From JAXMAR01 sp046350295 (GTDB lineage: Bacteria; Planctomycetota; Planctomycetia; Gemmatales; Gemmataceae): a stretch of DNA of 64,000 bases. The first letter of the stretch is position 1; each line of letters starts with the position of its first letter. The stretch spans positions 248,001 to 312,000 of the forward strand of contig JAXMAR010000001.1 in NCBI GenBank assembly GCA_046350295.1, read 5' to 3'. Positions 51,900 through 60,583 of the stretch are shown piece after piece. The notes below the pieces were generated by a model. The model made no database searches, was not told the origin of the DNA, and saw only the letters and a program-made list of their open reading frames with translations. Both the position numbers and the translations under genes were made by a program.

Positions 51900-52451
51900 T
51901 CAGGTGCGGCGTCTGGTGCGGCCCCGCTTGGCGTCCTTCTTGGCGACCCCGTCCACAAAGGATTCGCTAGCCTGGCCGGTGGCAACAACCCGCCCGCAGT
52001 GGGTCAAGGCTCCGGCCCCGTGCTCGGTTTCCCACTTGCACCCAAGCTCGAAGCCGACGTACGCCGCCCCGTCGCGGGACACCGACAGGATATGAATGCG
52101 TGTCAGTCCGACGAGCGGGTGCAGCCCAGCCACATCAGCTACCTCCGGCAGTTCCTCCTGGGGGTCCTCCCCATCATAGGCGTCGTAGTACCCCTCCCGC
52201 GCTTCAGGGTAATAGTCGAGCAGCGCCCGCGCTACGGCCTCGGTGATGGCTACCTGGTTTTCCATCAGATCGCGGAAGGCCGCGGCCTGCTCTGCCGTGG
52301 GGAGCGCCTTGTCCTTGGCATGCACCGCCAGCAGATACGCTTTCATCCTGCCCATGAACCTTGCCCAGGATGGCAGCCGTACCTCACCGGACCACAGGCA
52401 TCCGTCCCACTTCAGTGGCGGGAAGGGCGGGATGTGAATCGGCTTGTCCAT
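51900..52451 (-). CDS. Hypothetical protein, 183 aa
   Basis: From the ATG at 52451 the protein reads PIHIPPFPPLKWDGCLWSGE (~4), LPSWARFMGRMKAYLLAVHA, a helical middle (AEQAAAFRDLMENQVAITEA) and a C-terminal beta part with GLTRIHILSVSRDGAAYVGF. This order resembles the DUF6985 group of small cytosolic proteins (low-confidence recollection). Tail residues KKDAKRGRTRRRT are very basic. The start overlaps the end of a truncated UbiD frame. Confidence 0.62.
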   Translation of the reverse strand: MDKPIHIPPFPPLKWDGCLWSGEVRLPSWARFMGRMKAYLLAVHAKDKALPTAEQAAAFRDLMENQVAITEAVARALLDYYPEAREGYYDAYDGEDPQEELPEVADVAGLHPLVGLTRIHILSVSRDGAAYVGFELGCKWETEHGAGALTHCGRVVATGQASESFVDGVAKKDAKRGRTRRRT

Positions 52452-52930
52452 CTGGCGCGCCCTCGTGCGGCCGAACAGTGATTGTAGCGTCTGCTGCAAC
52501 TGATGGTTCCGTCGTCGGGCCAGGAGACGAGCTGCGGCAGTTGCGAAACGGTCGTCTCCTGGTCGAGGATGGGGCCGGAGCGAACCCACTTGGGCCGCAT
52601 GTGCCAGAGGGCGCGCGGCACATCGCGGTAGCGCCACGGATTCTTCCAGAAAGCCGCGGGATCGATCTTCAGCTCGATGAGATGGCGGACGGCCTGCAGC
52701 ATGTCGCGAAACAGGAAGCGCGTGCGCTCGATGGTCCCGAAGAGGTTGGAGACCATCGGAAAGCGGCAGCCCTTGAGGCGGGCGAAGAGAAGGGCCGGCC
52801 CGCCCGCCTGGTAGACGCGGCGCTGGATCTCGGCGGCTTCGAGATGGGGATCGAACTCGGCGTCGACACGGACGAGCTGGTGGGCGCGTTCCAGGTCGCC
52901 GAGGCATTCGCGCAGGTTGCGGTATCCCAT
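52412..52930 (-). pseudogene. Truncated UbiD-family decarboxylase (N-terminal fragment only)
   Basis: MGYRNLRECLGDLERAHQLV (from 52930) and GPALLFARLKGCRFPMVSNL, FGTIERTRFLFRDMLQAV are typical of the N-terminal domain of UbiD-like prenylated-FMN decarboxylases (~500-600 residues). Similarity stops after SWPDDGT at ~52505. The remaining ~30 codons are unrelated and overlap the next gene's start. More than two thirds of the enzyme, including the prFMN-binding Arg and catalytic Glu region, is missing. Most likely a deletion remnant. Confidence 0.75.
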
Positions 52931-53013
52931 CGTGCGAGAGGTGGGATTGGTTGGGTGGGGTACAAGAGCTATTATAGAGTCGCCCGGATTCGCAAAGTCC
53001 AGGGAAGAGCAAG

Positions 53014-53289
53014 ATGATAGCGACCATACCAGGCACGCTGAACGCCGACGGGAGCCTCGAATTGGACGAGAAGCCGAATCTGCCACCGGGAAAGGTCATC
53101 GTGACGGTGGCGCCGGTCGCGACGCCACAAGCGCCGGGCGGATTAGCGGCGGTGATCGATGAGATTCGCGGGGACCAAGCGAAGCGGAACTTTCACGGCC
53201 GAGGCGCCGATGAGATCGAGGCGGTCAGGCGAGAGGGAGAGGCGGAATACGAGACGCGTCTCCAAAGCCCGGGCTCCGGGAGCAATTGA
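53014..53289 (+). CDS. Antitoxin-like protein of a VapBC-type pair
   Basis: 91 residues. The N-terminal half (TIPGTLNADGSLELDEKPNL, PPGKVIVTV) resembles the SpoVT/AbrB-like or DUF104-type short beta strand modules of antitoxins. The C-terminal half is charged and helical (IRGDQAKRNFHGRGADEIEA). The stop overlaps the toxin start (ATGA), as in many toxin-antitoxin operons. Classification rests mainly on context. Confidence 0.65.
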   Translation: MIATIPGTLNADGSLELDEKPNLPPGKVIVTVAPVATPQAPGGLAAVIDEIRGDQAKRNFHGRGADEIEAVRREGEAEYETRLQSPGSGSN

Positions 53290-53690
53290 TGCTCTATTAC
53301 CTGGACACGAACATCGTCATTTACGCGGTCGAGGGGTAACTCGCCTTGCAACAGCGGGCGAGAAACCACATCGCCGCTCTGGAGAACGCCGGACACCGAT
53401 TCTTCGTGGCCGATCTAACATGGACCGAAGCATTTGTGTGGCCGTTTCGATCGGGCGATGGATTTTTGCTGATGGATTATCACCGCTTCCTCTTGGGGCC
53501 GAACGTGACCACTCTTCCCGCAGGCCTCGCCCTGTATCGACGCGCGGCGATGATTCGTGCCAAGCACAGATTCGGCATCGCCGACTCACTTCACCTGGCC
53601 GCGGCGGTTGAGAATCGCCTCGACCGTTTCCTGACCAACGACAATCGCCTGGCTGCGTTTCCAGATATCTCGGTCGAGATCCTTCCCTGA
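53289..53690 (+). pseudogene. PIN-domain (VapC) toxin with internal TAA stop
   Basis: MLYYLDTNIVIYAVEG (PIN Asp at residue 6) is followed by TAA (53337-53339), then the frame continues LALQQRARNHIAALENAGHR, FFVADLTWTEAFVWPFRSGD (second acidic residue), HRFGIADSLHLAAAVE (third: AD) and DRFLTNDNRLAAF (fourth: ND). All four PIN acidic positions are present, split by a single nonsense codon. A restart at TTG 53346 would lose the first Asp, so ribonuclease activity should be lost. Overlaps the antitoxin stop. Confidence 0.82.
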
Positions 53691-53721
53691 AGGCGCCGCT
53701 CGGAACGCGAACGCCCGAAGG

Positions 53722-53940
53722 TCACGCAATAACCGCAGGTTCGGATCGCGCGTGAATCGTGGCGGTGTCCGTCCAGCGTTGAACCAGCGACAAGTCGATG
53801 GCGGCGCGACACCATGCCGAGGCCAAGAGTGCCGGGGTTGGGGGGTCAGGCCGATCGACCTCGTTGTAGTCGAAGACCCGGCTGGGCGCCGCTTCGCCGC
53901 GGCGGATGTCGCCAGCTTGGCGGATGCACTTGAAAGGGTG
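53722..53940 (-). pseudogene. C-terminal gene remnant without start
   Basis: A minus-strand frame bounded by stops encodes a protein-like stretch (KCIRQAGDIRRGEAAPSRVF, DYNEVDRPDPPTPALLASAW, CRAAIDLSLVQRWTDTATIH) but has no usable start codon. It may be the 3' end of a lost gene; I do not recognise it. The whole interval 53691-53996 holds nothing else convincing. Confidence 0.4.
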
Positions 53941-53996
53941 TCAAAGGCGTTATCTTCATGAACTCCTCGGGAACCTCATCGAGAACCGATCGTCGA

Positions 53997-55868
53997 TCAC
54001 TGTTTCCCTTCGGCCTCGGCCTGGTCATCAAAAAGCTCGCCGTTTTGCGCTTGTGGCGTTTTCAAGTAATCACGAGCAACCTGAGGTGTCGGGATCTCCT
54101 TTCCGCCCGGATCGACCATTTCTCCGAGTCGCCTTGCGGCGGGCAATACCCGCCTTTCCATCGATCCGACCGCTGAGTTGTAAGCCTTGACGGTCTTCTC
54201 AAGCCCTCCACGTAAGTCGCAAAAATGCTTCTCAAAGACGCCGACTCTCTTGTAGAGTTCTTTCCCGAGCTTGCCGATCTCTTGGGCCAGCCGCGCAATG
54301 TTCTCCTGACTCCAGCCATGAGCGACCGTTCGTAACAGTGAGATGAGGGTTGTTGGACTCGCGAGGACGATCTTCCGTTTCAGGGCATATTCGATCAAGT
54401 CAGCATCATGCTCAAGGGCGGCGCTGAAATACATTTCGCCGGGCAGAAACAGGACGACGAAGTCCGGGGCTGGCTGGACGTGTTCGGCGTAGTCCTTGGA
54501 GGCAAGGATGTCGACGTGCTGTCTGATCTGCCTCGCGTGGTCCCGTAACTTCTCCTTGCGGGTTTCCTCATCGGGCGCTTCCAGTGACTCAATGTACGCG
54601 AGCATGGACGCCTTGCTGTCGACAACGACGCTCTTCTGACGGGGCAGGCGAACGATCATGTCCGGCCGGAGGTTGCCGTCCTCCGTTTCGATCGTCTCCT
54701 GGGCCTCGAAGTCGCAATGCTCAACCATGCCAGCGAGTTCGACGACGCGCCGAAGATACAGCTCGCCCCATCGTCCTCGCACGGTCGGGGATCGGAGCGC
54801 TACAACGATGCGGGCTGTTTCATCCCGTAGACGTTGCTCAGACGTGAGTAAGTTATCCACCTTTTCCGTTAGAGAGCCGTATGCTTGTTTGCGCGTCTGC
54901 TCAAGCGTGATCAATGCTTCGTCCAACTTGGTCAGCGACTCGCCAATCGGCTTCACGAGTCGGTCAACAGCCTGTTGCCGGCCATCGAGGTCATTTTTCG
55001 ACTCGGCGATGTAATTTGCTAGCGTGGCATTAGCGAGGTCGAGAAACGCCTTGTTGTTGCTTTGAAGGGCTTCACCCGCCAGAGCCCGAAAAGTGTCGTG
55101 GAACTCGTCTTTCACTCGTTTCTTTTCATCTAGCGATCTGGCCAGGCTCGCGATCCTTTCGCGCGCCATGGTAACTACCTGATGGAGTTCATCGGCCTTC
55201 TGTTCGAGTCTCTGCTTCTCCGACAACAAGCCGGGGATCTGAGACGCTTTCTCTTCCGCCGCTGTCTTCAGGATGGCTTCCTCCCTCGCCAGTTTTTCGG
55301 CCGCATCCTTCGCCCGTCGGGTTGTCGTGAGCTCTGCAGTTAGGATGGGAACCTGATTCGCCTTCTCCTCTGCAGTCGCGAGATTGGTCCGTGTTTGGGC
55401 GGTGGCTTGTTCTGACTCTTGCCCTATCCGTCGAGCCGCCTCCAACTCGTCAATCAGACCGGGGACTCGCTCTGCTTCCGCCTTCGCCGTAGCGTGAGCG
55501 ACTTTGACGTCTTCTATCTGCCTCTGCGCCGTACGCAACTCGCCTCGTAGGGTCTCTACGTCTTTCTGCAGACCCGGAATGGCGGACGCCTTTTGCTCAG
55601 CTAACGCCTGTGCCTTCGTAGCATTGTTGGTTAGCTGCCTCAGTTGGTCCCTAGCCGTGACTGCGTCTCGGAGATTCTTTTCAAGGGACCCGACGGTCTC
55701 CTCCTTGCGAGTGAGCCGTTCCTCGAGGACCGCCGCTCGTTCGCTGATTTCGTTGACGGCCGCCTCGACGGCCCGACCCATGCGAAGGCGACCAATCCAC
55801 AATAGAAACGGAGTCGTGATCGCAATGCCTGTCAGCACTCCAAGCAAAAGCGCGAGCGAGGCGTCCAT
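53997..55868 (-). CDS. rmuC: RmuC-family DNA recombination protein
   Basis: RmuC proteins limit inversions at short repeats and carry a PD-(D/E)XK-like nuclease core. 623 residues. One N-terminal membrane helix (LALLLGVLTGIAITTPFLLWIG) is followed by a long coiled coil (~30-290). The conserved core has GRWGELYLRRVVELAGMVEH (~365), RPDMIVRLPRQKSVVVDSKA (P-D-M...D-S-K, ~405) and DFVVLFLPGEMYFSAALEHD (~475), then SPTTLISLLRTVAHGWSQEN. Complete. Role in a genome this rich in short inverted repeats is thematically apt but speculative. Confidence 0.92.
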   Translation of the reverse strand: MDASLALLLGVLTGIAITTPFLLWIGRLRMGRAVEAAVNEISERAAVLEERLTRKEETVGSLEKNLRDAVTARDQLRQLTNNATKAQALAEQKASAIPGLQKDVETLRGELRTAQRQIEDVKVAHATAKAEAERVPGLIDELEAARRIGQESEQATAQTRTNLATAEEKANQVPILTAELTTTRRAKDAAEKLAREEAILKTAAEEKASQIPGLLSEKQRLEQKADELHQVVTMARERIASLARSLDEKKRVKDEFHDTFRALAGEALQSNNKAFLDLANATLANYIAESKNDLDGRQQAVDRLVKPIGESLTKLDEALITLEQTRKQAYGSLTEKVDNLLTSEQRLRDETARIVVALRSPTVRGRWGELYLRRVVELAGMVEHCDFEAQETIETEDGNLRPDMIVRLPRQKSVVVDSKASMLAYIESLEAPDEETRKEKLRDHARQIRQHVDILASKDYAEHVQPAPDFVVLFLPGEMYFSAALEHDADLIEYALKRKIVLASPTTLISLLRTVAHGWSQENIARLAQEIGKLGKELYKRVGVFEKHFCDLRGGLEKTVKAYNSAVGSMERRVLPAARRLGEMVDPGGKEIPTPQVARDYLKTPQAQNGELFDDQAEAEGKQ

Positions 55869-56003
55869 AGCTTCTTACCTGCGGCAGGGAATCGAGTAGG
55901 CTGTTTCATGTATGAACCGGCGCAGGGAGATTTGCAAGAGAATTTGTAAATTGCGAAATAGGACCGTCGCGCGGGCCCCGAGGGTCGGCGATTCTACCAC
56001 TCG

Positions 56004-56816
56004 TCACAGCCTAGCGACAACAATCTTCTCACTCGCCGCGCCGTGTTTCCAGTCAAACGTGATCCCCGCGTCGGCCTTCTTGACATTGACACCGGCGGGC
56101 CGGTGTGCGACGTTTCCGAACAGGCCCGAACCAGTGGGCAAAAGGCGGTCCATCGAGAGTGCAAAGTTGAAGCCAAAAAACCGGACGCGCAAGCCGCGCG
56201 CCTCCGTCGCGCCTTCGGAACTCGATACGATCGGCTCCAATTGCAAGACCTCTTCGTCCGTGTTGAACACGCTGCCGGGAGTCCCGGCCAGCCAATACAA
56301 GCCGGAGCCGCTCGGGAACTCTGCTCCCTTGAACAAGATGCGAAGCCAATCAGATGGCGGGCAGACCCCTTTCATGGTTTCACCAGGGCCTGCGCGAAAG
56401 TTGCCGCTATAAAGACCCCCGATGAATGTCTTAAGCATCCACCGTTCCAAAGCGTCGCCATCCACTCGCATGACGCGCTCTCGACGAGCAGGGTTCACCG
56501 CCGCACTGTTGAGGGCATCCATAGCGATGAACATCGCCAGCCCCGCGGAATCTGACTCTCGCCCTAGAAACTCGTTGTGCCTCTCGCATAGGATCTTCGC
56601 TTTGAGGTTAGCCACACCTTTAAATTCCCGCACGCCGAGCGGCTGAAATGCGAGCCCTCGGACAAGCACCGTGTTGTTGATTTCGCCGGCCTGCCCAAAG
56701 ACGAGCTTCAGAATGCTCTCGGAGACATAATGCTCGTTCCTGATGGGGCCTTTGCAGTCACACAACGCCTGCGCGTAACACTCGGGGTTGCCCCGACGCT
56801 TGCGATCAGCGTCCAT
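56004..56816 (-). CDS. Hypothetical protein with Cys/His-rich HNH-like N-terminus
   Basis: 270 residues. Near the N-terminus CYAQALCDCKGPIRNEHYVS contains Cys residues and an N-E-H triplet. ILCERHNEFLGRESD (~77) gives C-x2-H-N, which together recall a degenerate HNH/zinc fold used to recognise DNA. The rest (MFIAMDALNSAAVNPARRER, LYWLAGTPGSVFNTDEEVLQ) has no named domain. It lies directly beside the IS630 element and upstream of rmuC on the same strand. The function is not assigned. Confidence 0.6.
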   Translation of the reverse strand: MDADRKRRGNPECYAQALCDCKGPIRNEHYVSESILKLVFGQAGEINNTVLVRGLAFQPLGVREFKGVANLKAKILCERHNEFLGRESDSAGLAMFIAMDALNSAAVNPARRERVMRVDGDALERWMLKTFIGGLYSGNFRAGPGETMKGVCPPSDWLRILFKGAEFPSGSGLYWLAGTPGSVFNTDEEVLQLEPIVSSSEGATEARGLRVRFFGFNFALSMDRLLPTGSGLFGNVAHRPAGVNVKKADAGITFDWKHGAASEKIVVARL

Positions 56817-56829
56817 CCTTGCACTCCTA

Positions 56830-58016
56830 AATCACCGTGCGCAATCATGCAGCTGTCGCAGTGGCGGTTTGTCGTAGCGTTCGGCGGTTGCGTTTTCTCA
56901 GGTAGTAGCGAACTTCGCCCAGAAGTTCCGCCATACTGGCACAACGGTGGTTGCGCGTCACGTTCGCATGCAAGTCTTGCCAGATGCGCTCGATGGCATT
57001 GTCGTCCGGACTAAAGGGAGGCAAGAAGTGCAGCCGAATGCGCGAGGCGAAGTTCGCCAGAGCCACGGCGATGATCTTGCTGCTATGAATGCCATAGTTG
57101 TCCAAGATCACATGAATGATTTTCGCCTCGGCATACACGCGCGTCAGCTTGTACAACAGGTCCCAAAACAGCCAGCTGTTTTTCTGCTCCGCCTCCACCC
57201 AGTGCACTTGCCCGCTGCGCACGTCCAGCGCTCCGGCCAGATAACGCTTTTCGTTTTGCCCAGGCGTGATCGCGTCCTTCTGCTGTCCCAACCCCATCCA
57301 ATCCAGGCCGATTTTGGGATTCAGATGAATATCGACTTCGTCTTCGTAGACGGCCACCTCGCGCGGGGGCAAGGTGGCGATCAGTCGCCGAAGGGCGTTG
57401 ATTCGCCTGGTTTTCACTGCGGGGAACCACGGGCAGCGCACACGCGGACGAGGATTGGCTCGTCGGGCACGGATCAATCCCAGGGCTCGACTCATGGTCG
57501 CCACGTGGATGCGAACGCCGGTCTTGCGCACCATGGTTTCCACCAGGGTTTCGCGTGTCCAGGTTGGCCGGCGCCACCCGTGTTCTTGAGGATTCGACCG
57601 CACGACACGGTCCAGAATCGCCAAGAAATGTTCGGAGAGCTTCTCGGCGCCGTTATCCTCACGGCCATCCCAGAGCGACGCTTCGTCATGTTCTCGAAAA
57701 CGCCGAACCACTCGATACACCGTGGTGTTATGGACCTTCAGCACCCGTTCGATTTCCCGGGCACTACGCCCGCTCCAGACATTGAGGATGATGAGATAGC
57801 GAACGCGCACCAAGGCCTGCCTGCACTTGCGGAAACGCTCGACGAACCTCTCCTTGACGAAGAAAGAAGGCTTCGGGAGAATAAGCGCCATGGGAATCCT
57901 CCTTGGGACCTCGTAGGCCCCGAGTATGTCGCTTGGATTCCCTTTTTTTATTCATCCGACCTTTCCTCAGGCACACGGCACACTTCTGCCGTGCAGCTGA
58001 ATTGCGCACGGTGATT
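56830..58016. mobile_element. Complete IS630-family insertion sequence
   Basis: The ends are inverted repeats: CTAAATCACCGTGCGCAAT at 56827-56845 and its reverse complement at 58001-58019 (19 identical, then similarity continues with CAGCTG on both sides). TA dinucleotides (56828-56829 and 58017-58018) border AATCACC...GGTGATT, as expected for IS630 target duplication. Length ~1.19 kb with a single transposase. Confidence 0.9.
56845..57891 (-). CDS. IS630-family transposase
   Basis: 348 residues. N-terminal helix-turn-helix (LIILNVWSGRSAREIERVLK, HNTTVYRVVRRFREHD), second HTH (GVRIHVATMSRALGLIRARR), then the DDE catalytic core: AVYEDEVDIHLNPKIG (first Asp), IHVILDNYGIHSSK (second Asp) and LPPFSPDDNAIERIWQDLHA (Glu). 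AAGGAGG lies 6 bases before the ATG at 57891. It appears intact and the surrounding inverted repeats are nearly perfect, so the element may be recently active. Confidence 0.95.
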   Translation of the reverse strand: MALILPKPSFFVKERFVERFRKCRQALVRVRYLIILNVWSGRSAREIERVLKVHNTTVYRVVRRFREHDEASLWDGREDNGAEKLSEHFLAILDRVVRSNPQEHGWRRPTWTRETLVETMVRKTGVRIHVATMSRALGLIRARRANPRPRVRCPWFPAVKTRRINALRRLIATLPPREVAVYEDEVDIHLNPKIGLDWMGLGQQKDAITPGQNEKRYLAGALDVRSGQVHWVEAEQKNSWLFWDLLYKLTRVYAEAKIIHVILDNYGIHSSKIIAVALANFASRIRLHFLPPFSPDDNAIERIWQDLHANVTRNHRCASMAELLGEVRYYLRKRNRRTLRQTATATAA

Positions 58017-58019
58017 TAG

Positions 58020-58570
58020 GGGATTGTCACCTTAAGTTGATGCACGGCGCGTGGTATCGGGTTCGCAGTTGGCCCGGGGATTCCGCAGTGTTTGTTCTCG
58101 CGTGGTGGAGACCTTTGGGCAAGCGGCCTAATGCATTCCTCTGCGTCGTCTTCCCCACGCCGAGCGCCGCACCGCCTCCAACCAAAAGGGTCCTGACACC
58201 GTTTATTTCATTTCCCGTTGCGTGAAGCTTGGTTGGCCGGTTTTCAGAAGGTTGCCTGATGGCCTAGGTGTTGCGGGAGTTGCGGCACGGGGTGCCGATA
58301 CGTCGCGATGAGTGGGTAGGTGTGCGACGAGATGCGACGAAACAGCAGTAGCGAAGGGCTTGATGGTGGTTCGTGGTTGTCAACGTCGGCTGGTGTCAAG
58401 GTTGGTAGCATCTATTTCTGTGTGTTCCCCGTGGGCTTTTCGGTCGCCTGGCCGCATTCATTGCAGGAACGGTAGCGCGCCGAAATGAAAGAAACGAAAC
58501 ACGCCGGGGAGGGTACGGGCGGCGTGGCGGTGATAGCGGGATGGCGTGGCGGAGGGAGTTGAAGGGGAGG
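58020..58570. other. 551-base non-coding region with dispersed repeat
   Basis: I see no gene. It contains the second copy of the ~55-base repeat (58288-58345; first at 31597-31650) and a GGGTCCTGACACCGTTTATT element near 58188. It separates the IS630 insertion from fabH and looks like a repeat landing zone. Confidence 0.5.
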
Positions 58571-59602
58571 TCAGGCCGAGAGGCGGAGGTTGCGTTCGCG
58601 CATGATGGCGGCGATGTCGGCCCAGCGGAGGACGAGGGAGGCCCAGGTGTAGCCGCCGCCGAAGGCGACGAAGAGGAAGTTGTCGCCGACGTTGGCGGGC
58701 TGGTCGCGGAGCATCTCGCCGAGGGCGATGGCGCAGGAGGTGGCGCCGGTGTTGCCGTGGCGGTCGACGTTGATGTACATCTTCTCGCGGGGGACGCCGA
58801 GGGCCTCTTGCGTGGCGTTGATGATGCGCAGGTTGGCTTGATGGGGGATGACGCAGCGAAGGTCGGCGACGGTGAGGCCGGCCTTGGCGAGGGCGTCGTT
58901 GGCGGAGTGGGTCATGGCGCGGACGGCGAGGCGGAAGACTTCGCGGCCCTCCATGCGAATGAAGTGGGCCCCTTCGTCGACGGTCTGGTGGGAGGCGGGG
59001 CGGGCGCAGCCGCCGGCTTCGATGGCGAGGGAGCGGTCGAGGTCGCCGCGGCTGCCGAGGACGTGGCTGATGACGCCGACGTCTTGATCGGTGGCTTCGA
59101 GGACGACGGCGCCGGCGCCGTCGCCGAATAGAACGCAAGTATTGCGGTCCTGCCAGTTGGTGAAACGGCTCAAGGTTTCGCCGGCGGTGACGAGGATGCG
59201 GCGATAGCAGCCGGCCTGGATGAACTGGGCGCCGACGGCGAGGCCGTAGATGAAGCCGGAGCAGGCGGCGTTGAGGTCGAAGGCGCCGGCTTTGTCGGCG
59301 CCGATTTCTTGCTGGATGAGGCAGGCGGTGGCGGGGAGGAGGTAATCGGGGGTGGTGCTGGCGCAGATGACCAGGTCGATGTCGTGGGGGGAGAGCTGGG
59401 CTTTTTCGAGGGCGTGGCGGGCGGCCTGAACGGCCATGCCGGAAGTGGTTTCGCCGGTGGCGGCGAGGTGGCGGTTACGGATGCCGGTGCGGGTGAGAAT
59501 CCATTCGTCGCTCGTCTCCACGAACGATTCCAGTTCGTGGTTGGTCAGGACGCGTTCGGGACTGTGCCACCCCCAGCCGGTGATGGCCGCATGTTTCGAC
59601 AT
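58571..59602 (-). CDS. fabH: 3-oxoacyl-ACP synthase III (FabH-like)
   Basis: Starts acyl chains by condensing an acyl-CoA with malonyl-ACP. 343 residues from the ATG at 59602. It has FDLNAACSGFIYGLAVGAQF with the catalytic Cys (~120), CVIPHQANLRIINATQEALG with His (~250), and INVDRHGNTGATSCAIALGE with Asn (~278): the full C-H-N triad. ETSDEWILTRTGIRNRH (~33) is the FabH N-terminal motif. Not adjacent to other fab genes, so it may prime either fatty acids or the KS/KS-beta pathway. Confidence 0.93.
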   Translation of the reverse strand: MSKHAAITGWGWHSPERVLTNHELESFVETSDEWILTRTGIRNRHLAATGETTSGMAVQAARHALEKAQLSPHDIDLVICASTTPDYLLPATACLIQQEIGADKAGAFDLNAACSGFIYGLAVGAQFIQAGCYRRILVTAGETLSRFTNWQDRNTCVLFGDGAGAVVLEATDQDVGVISHVLGSRGDLDRSLAIEAGGCARPASHQTVDEGAHFIRMEGREVFRLAVRAMTHSANDALAKAGLTVADLRCVIPHQANLRIINATQEALGVPREKMYINVDRHGNTGATSCAIALGEMLRDQPANVGDNFLFVAFGGGYTWASLVLRWADIAAIMRERNLRLSA

Positions 59603-59800
59603 CACCAACCCCACGATTCGGAGCAAATCCTCCGGAGGTTTGACCCTCCGGCTCCCTCTGGGCTGCGCTCGACTAGCAAACCTTAACGAGGATGCGGGCG
59701 AGGAACAAGGCGCACCGGGCAAAAAAGGAGGCGCCGGCCCGAAGGCTCAGCTTTTTTCTATGGAAATGTGGCCCCCCTTGCGGCTTTTTCCCGGTTTTCC

Positions 59801-59849
59801 AAAAAAAAGAAGCGTGAGCGACGGTGGAGCAAGACCGTCACTCACGCTT
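59801..59849 (-). terminator. Terminator of the small secreted protein gene
   Basis: On the minus strand AAGCGTGAG and GACGGT pair with their complements (15 bp with one bulge per side), followed by an eight-T run (complement of AAAAAAAA at 59801-59808). Confidence 0.88.
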
Positions 59850-59876
59850 CCGGCTCCGAGAAGACAAGGCAAGCGC

Positions 59877-60233
59877 TTACCAGCGGCGGCCGAAAAGGCG
59901 GAAGCCGCTGCCGTAGCGCCAGCCGGAGGGGTTGGCGGCGGGGTCGAGGAAGGGATCGCGGGGCGGGCAGTAGCCGAACTTCTCGGCGCGGTCGAGGCGA
60001 TCGAGGTAGTCCATCATGATGAGGTTGCGGGCGTCGTAGCCGGGGAAGAAGGCGGAGCCGTCGACGCGGTAGCCATAGCGTTGGGTGTAGGGCATGCCGT
60101 CGTAGGGGAGGTAGGTTCCGCCGCGGTAGTAGCGGTCGAGATCGGTGGGGACGAACGATTGGGCGTCGGCCAGGGGCGCAAAGAAAGCCAGGGCCAGGGG
60201 CGCAAGGGCCCCGAGCGTGAGCGTGAAGCGCAT
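59877..60233 (-). CDS. Small secreted hypothetical protein
   Basis: 118 residues. Signal peptide MRFTLTLGALAPLALAFFAP, cleavage near ADAQS. The mature part is rich in Tyr, Gly and Arg (DLDRYYRGGTYLPYDGMPYT, FFPGYDARNLIMMDYLDRLD, SGWRYGSGFRLFGRRW). No family recognised. Divergent from the acyltransferase gene; ~350 bases (60234-60583) between them contain no clear gene. Confidence 0.72.
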   Translation of the reverse strand: MRFTLTLGALAPLALAFFAPLADAQSFVPTDLDRYYRGGTYLPYDGMPYTQRYGYRVDGSAFFPGYDARNLIMMDYLDRLDRAEKFGYCPPRDPFLDPAANPSGWRYGSGFRLFGRRW

Positions 60234-60583
60234 GGGAGATCCTCACGGTGAGAAAGGCGGTCGTCCGTGAGCGGAAAGGTGTCCTTCGGGCTACCGGAAG
60301 TATGCTCGCGGCGGCGCGGCGCGGCGGAGAAAAGCGGGAAACGGGCCGCGATTGTCGCCGCGACGCCGGAATCTGGGCCGGTTGAGCCGCCTTTGTCCGC
60401 GGCGCCGTGCGGAGCGGCAAGAGAAACTTTGCCGGAAGGCCCCCCCTGCTGGACGGGAGCGCCGCCGGGGATTACACTTGGAGGGGTCGCCAACATCGCT
60501 TCTGTCGCGCTTTGCGCCCCCATCCGATCCCAGCCCGGACGCGTACCCGGAGCTCTCGTGGCGCCTTTCTCCCGGATGGCGTG

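Noticed and set aside
53337..53339. TAA in vapC as a recoded codon
   Set aside because: TAA is not used for Sec and the position is not a redox Cys; a simple nonsense mutation is enough.
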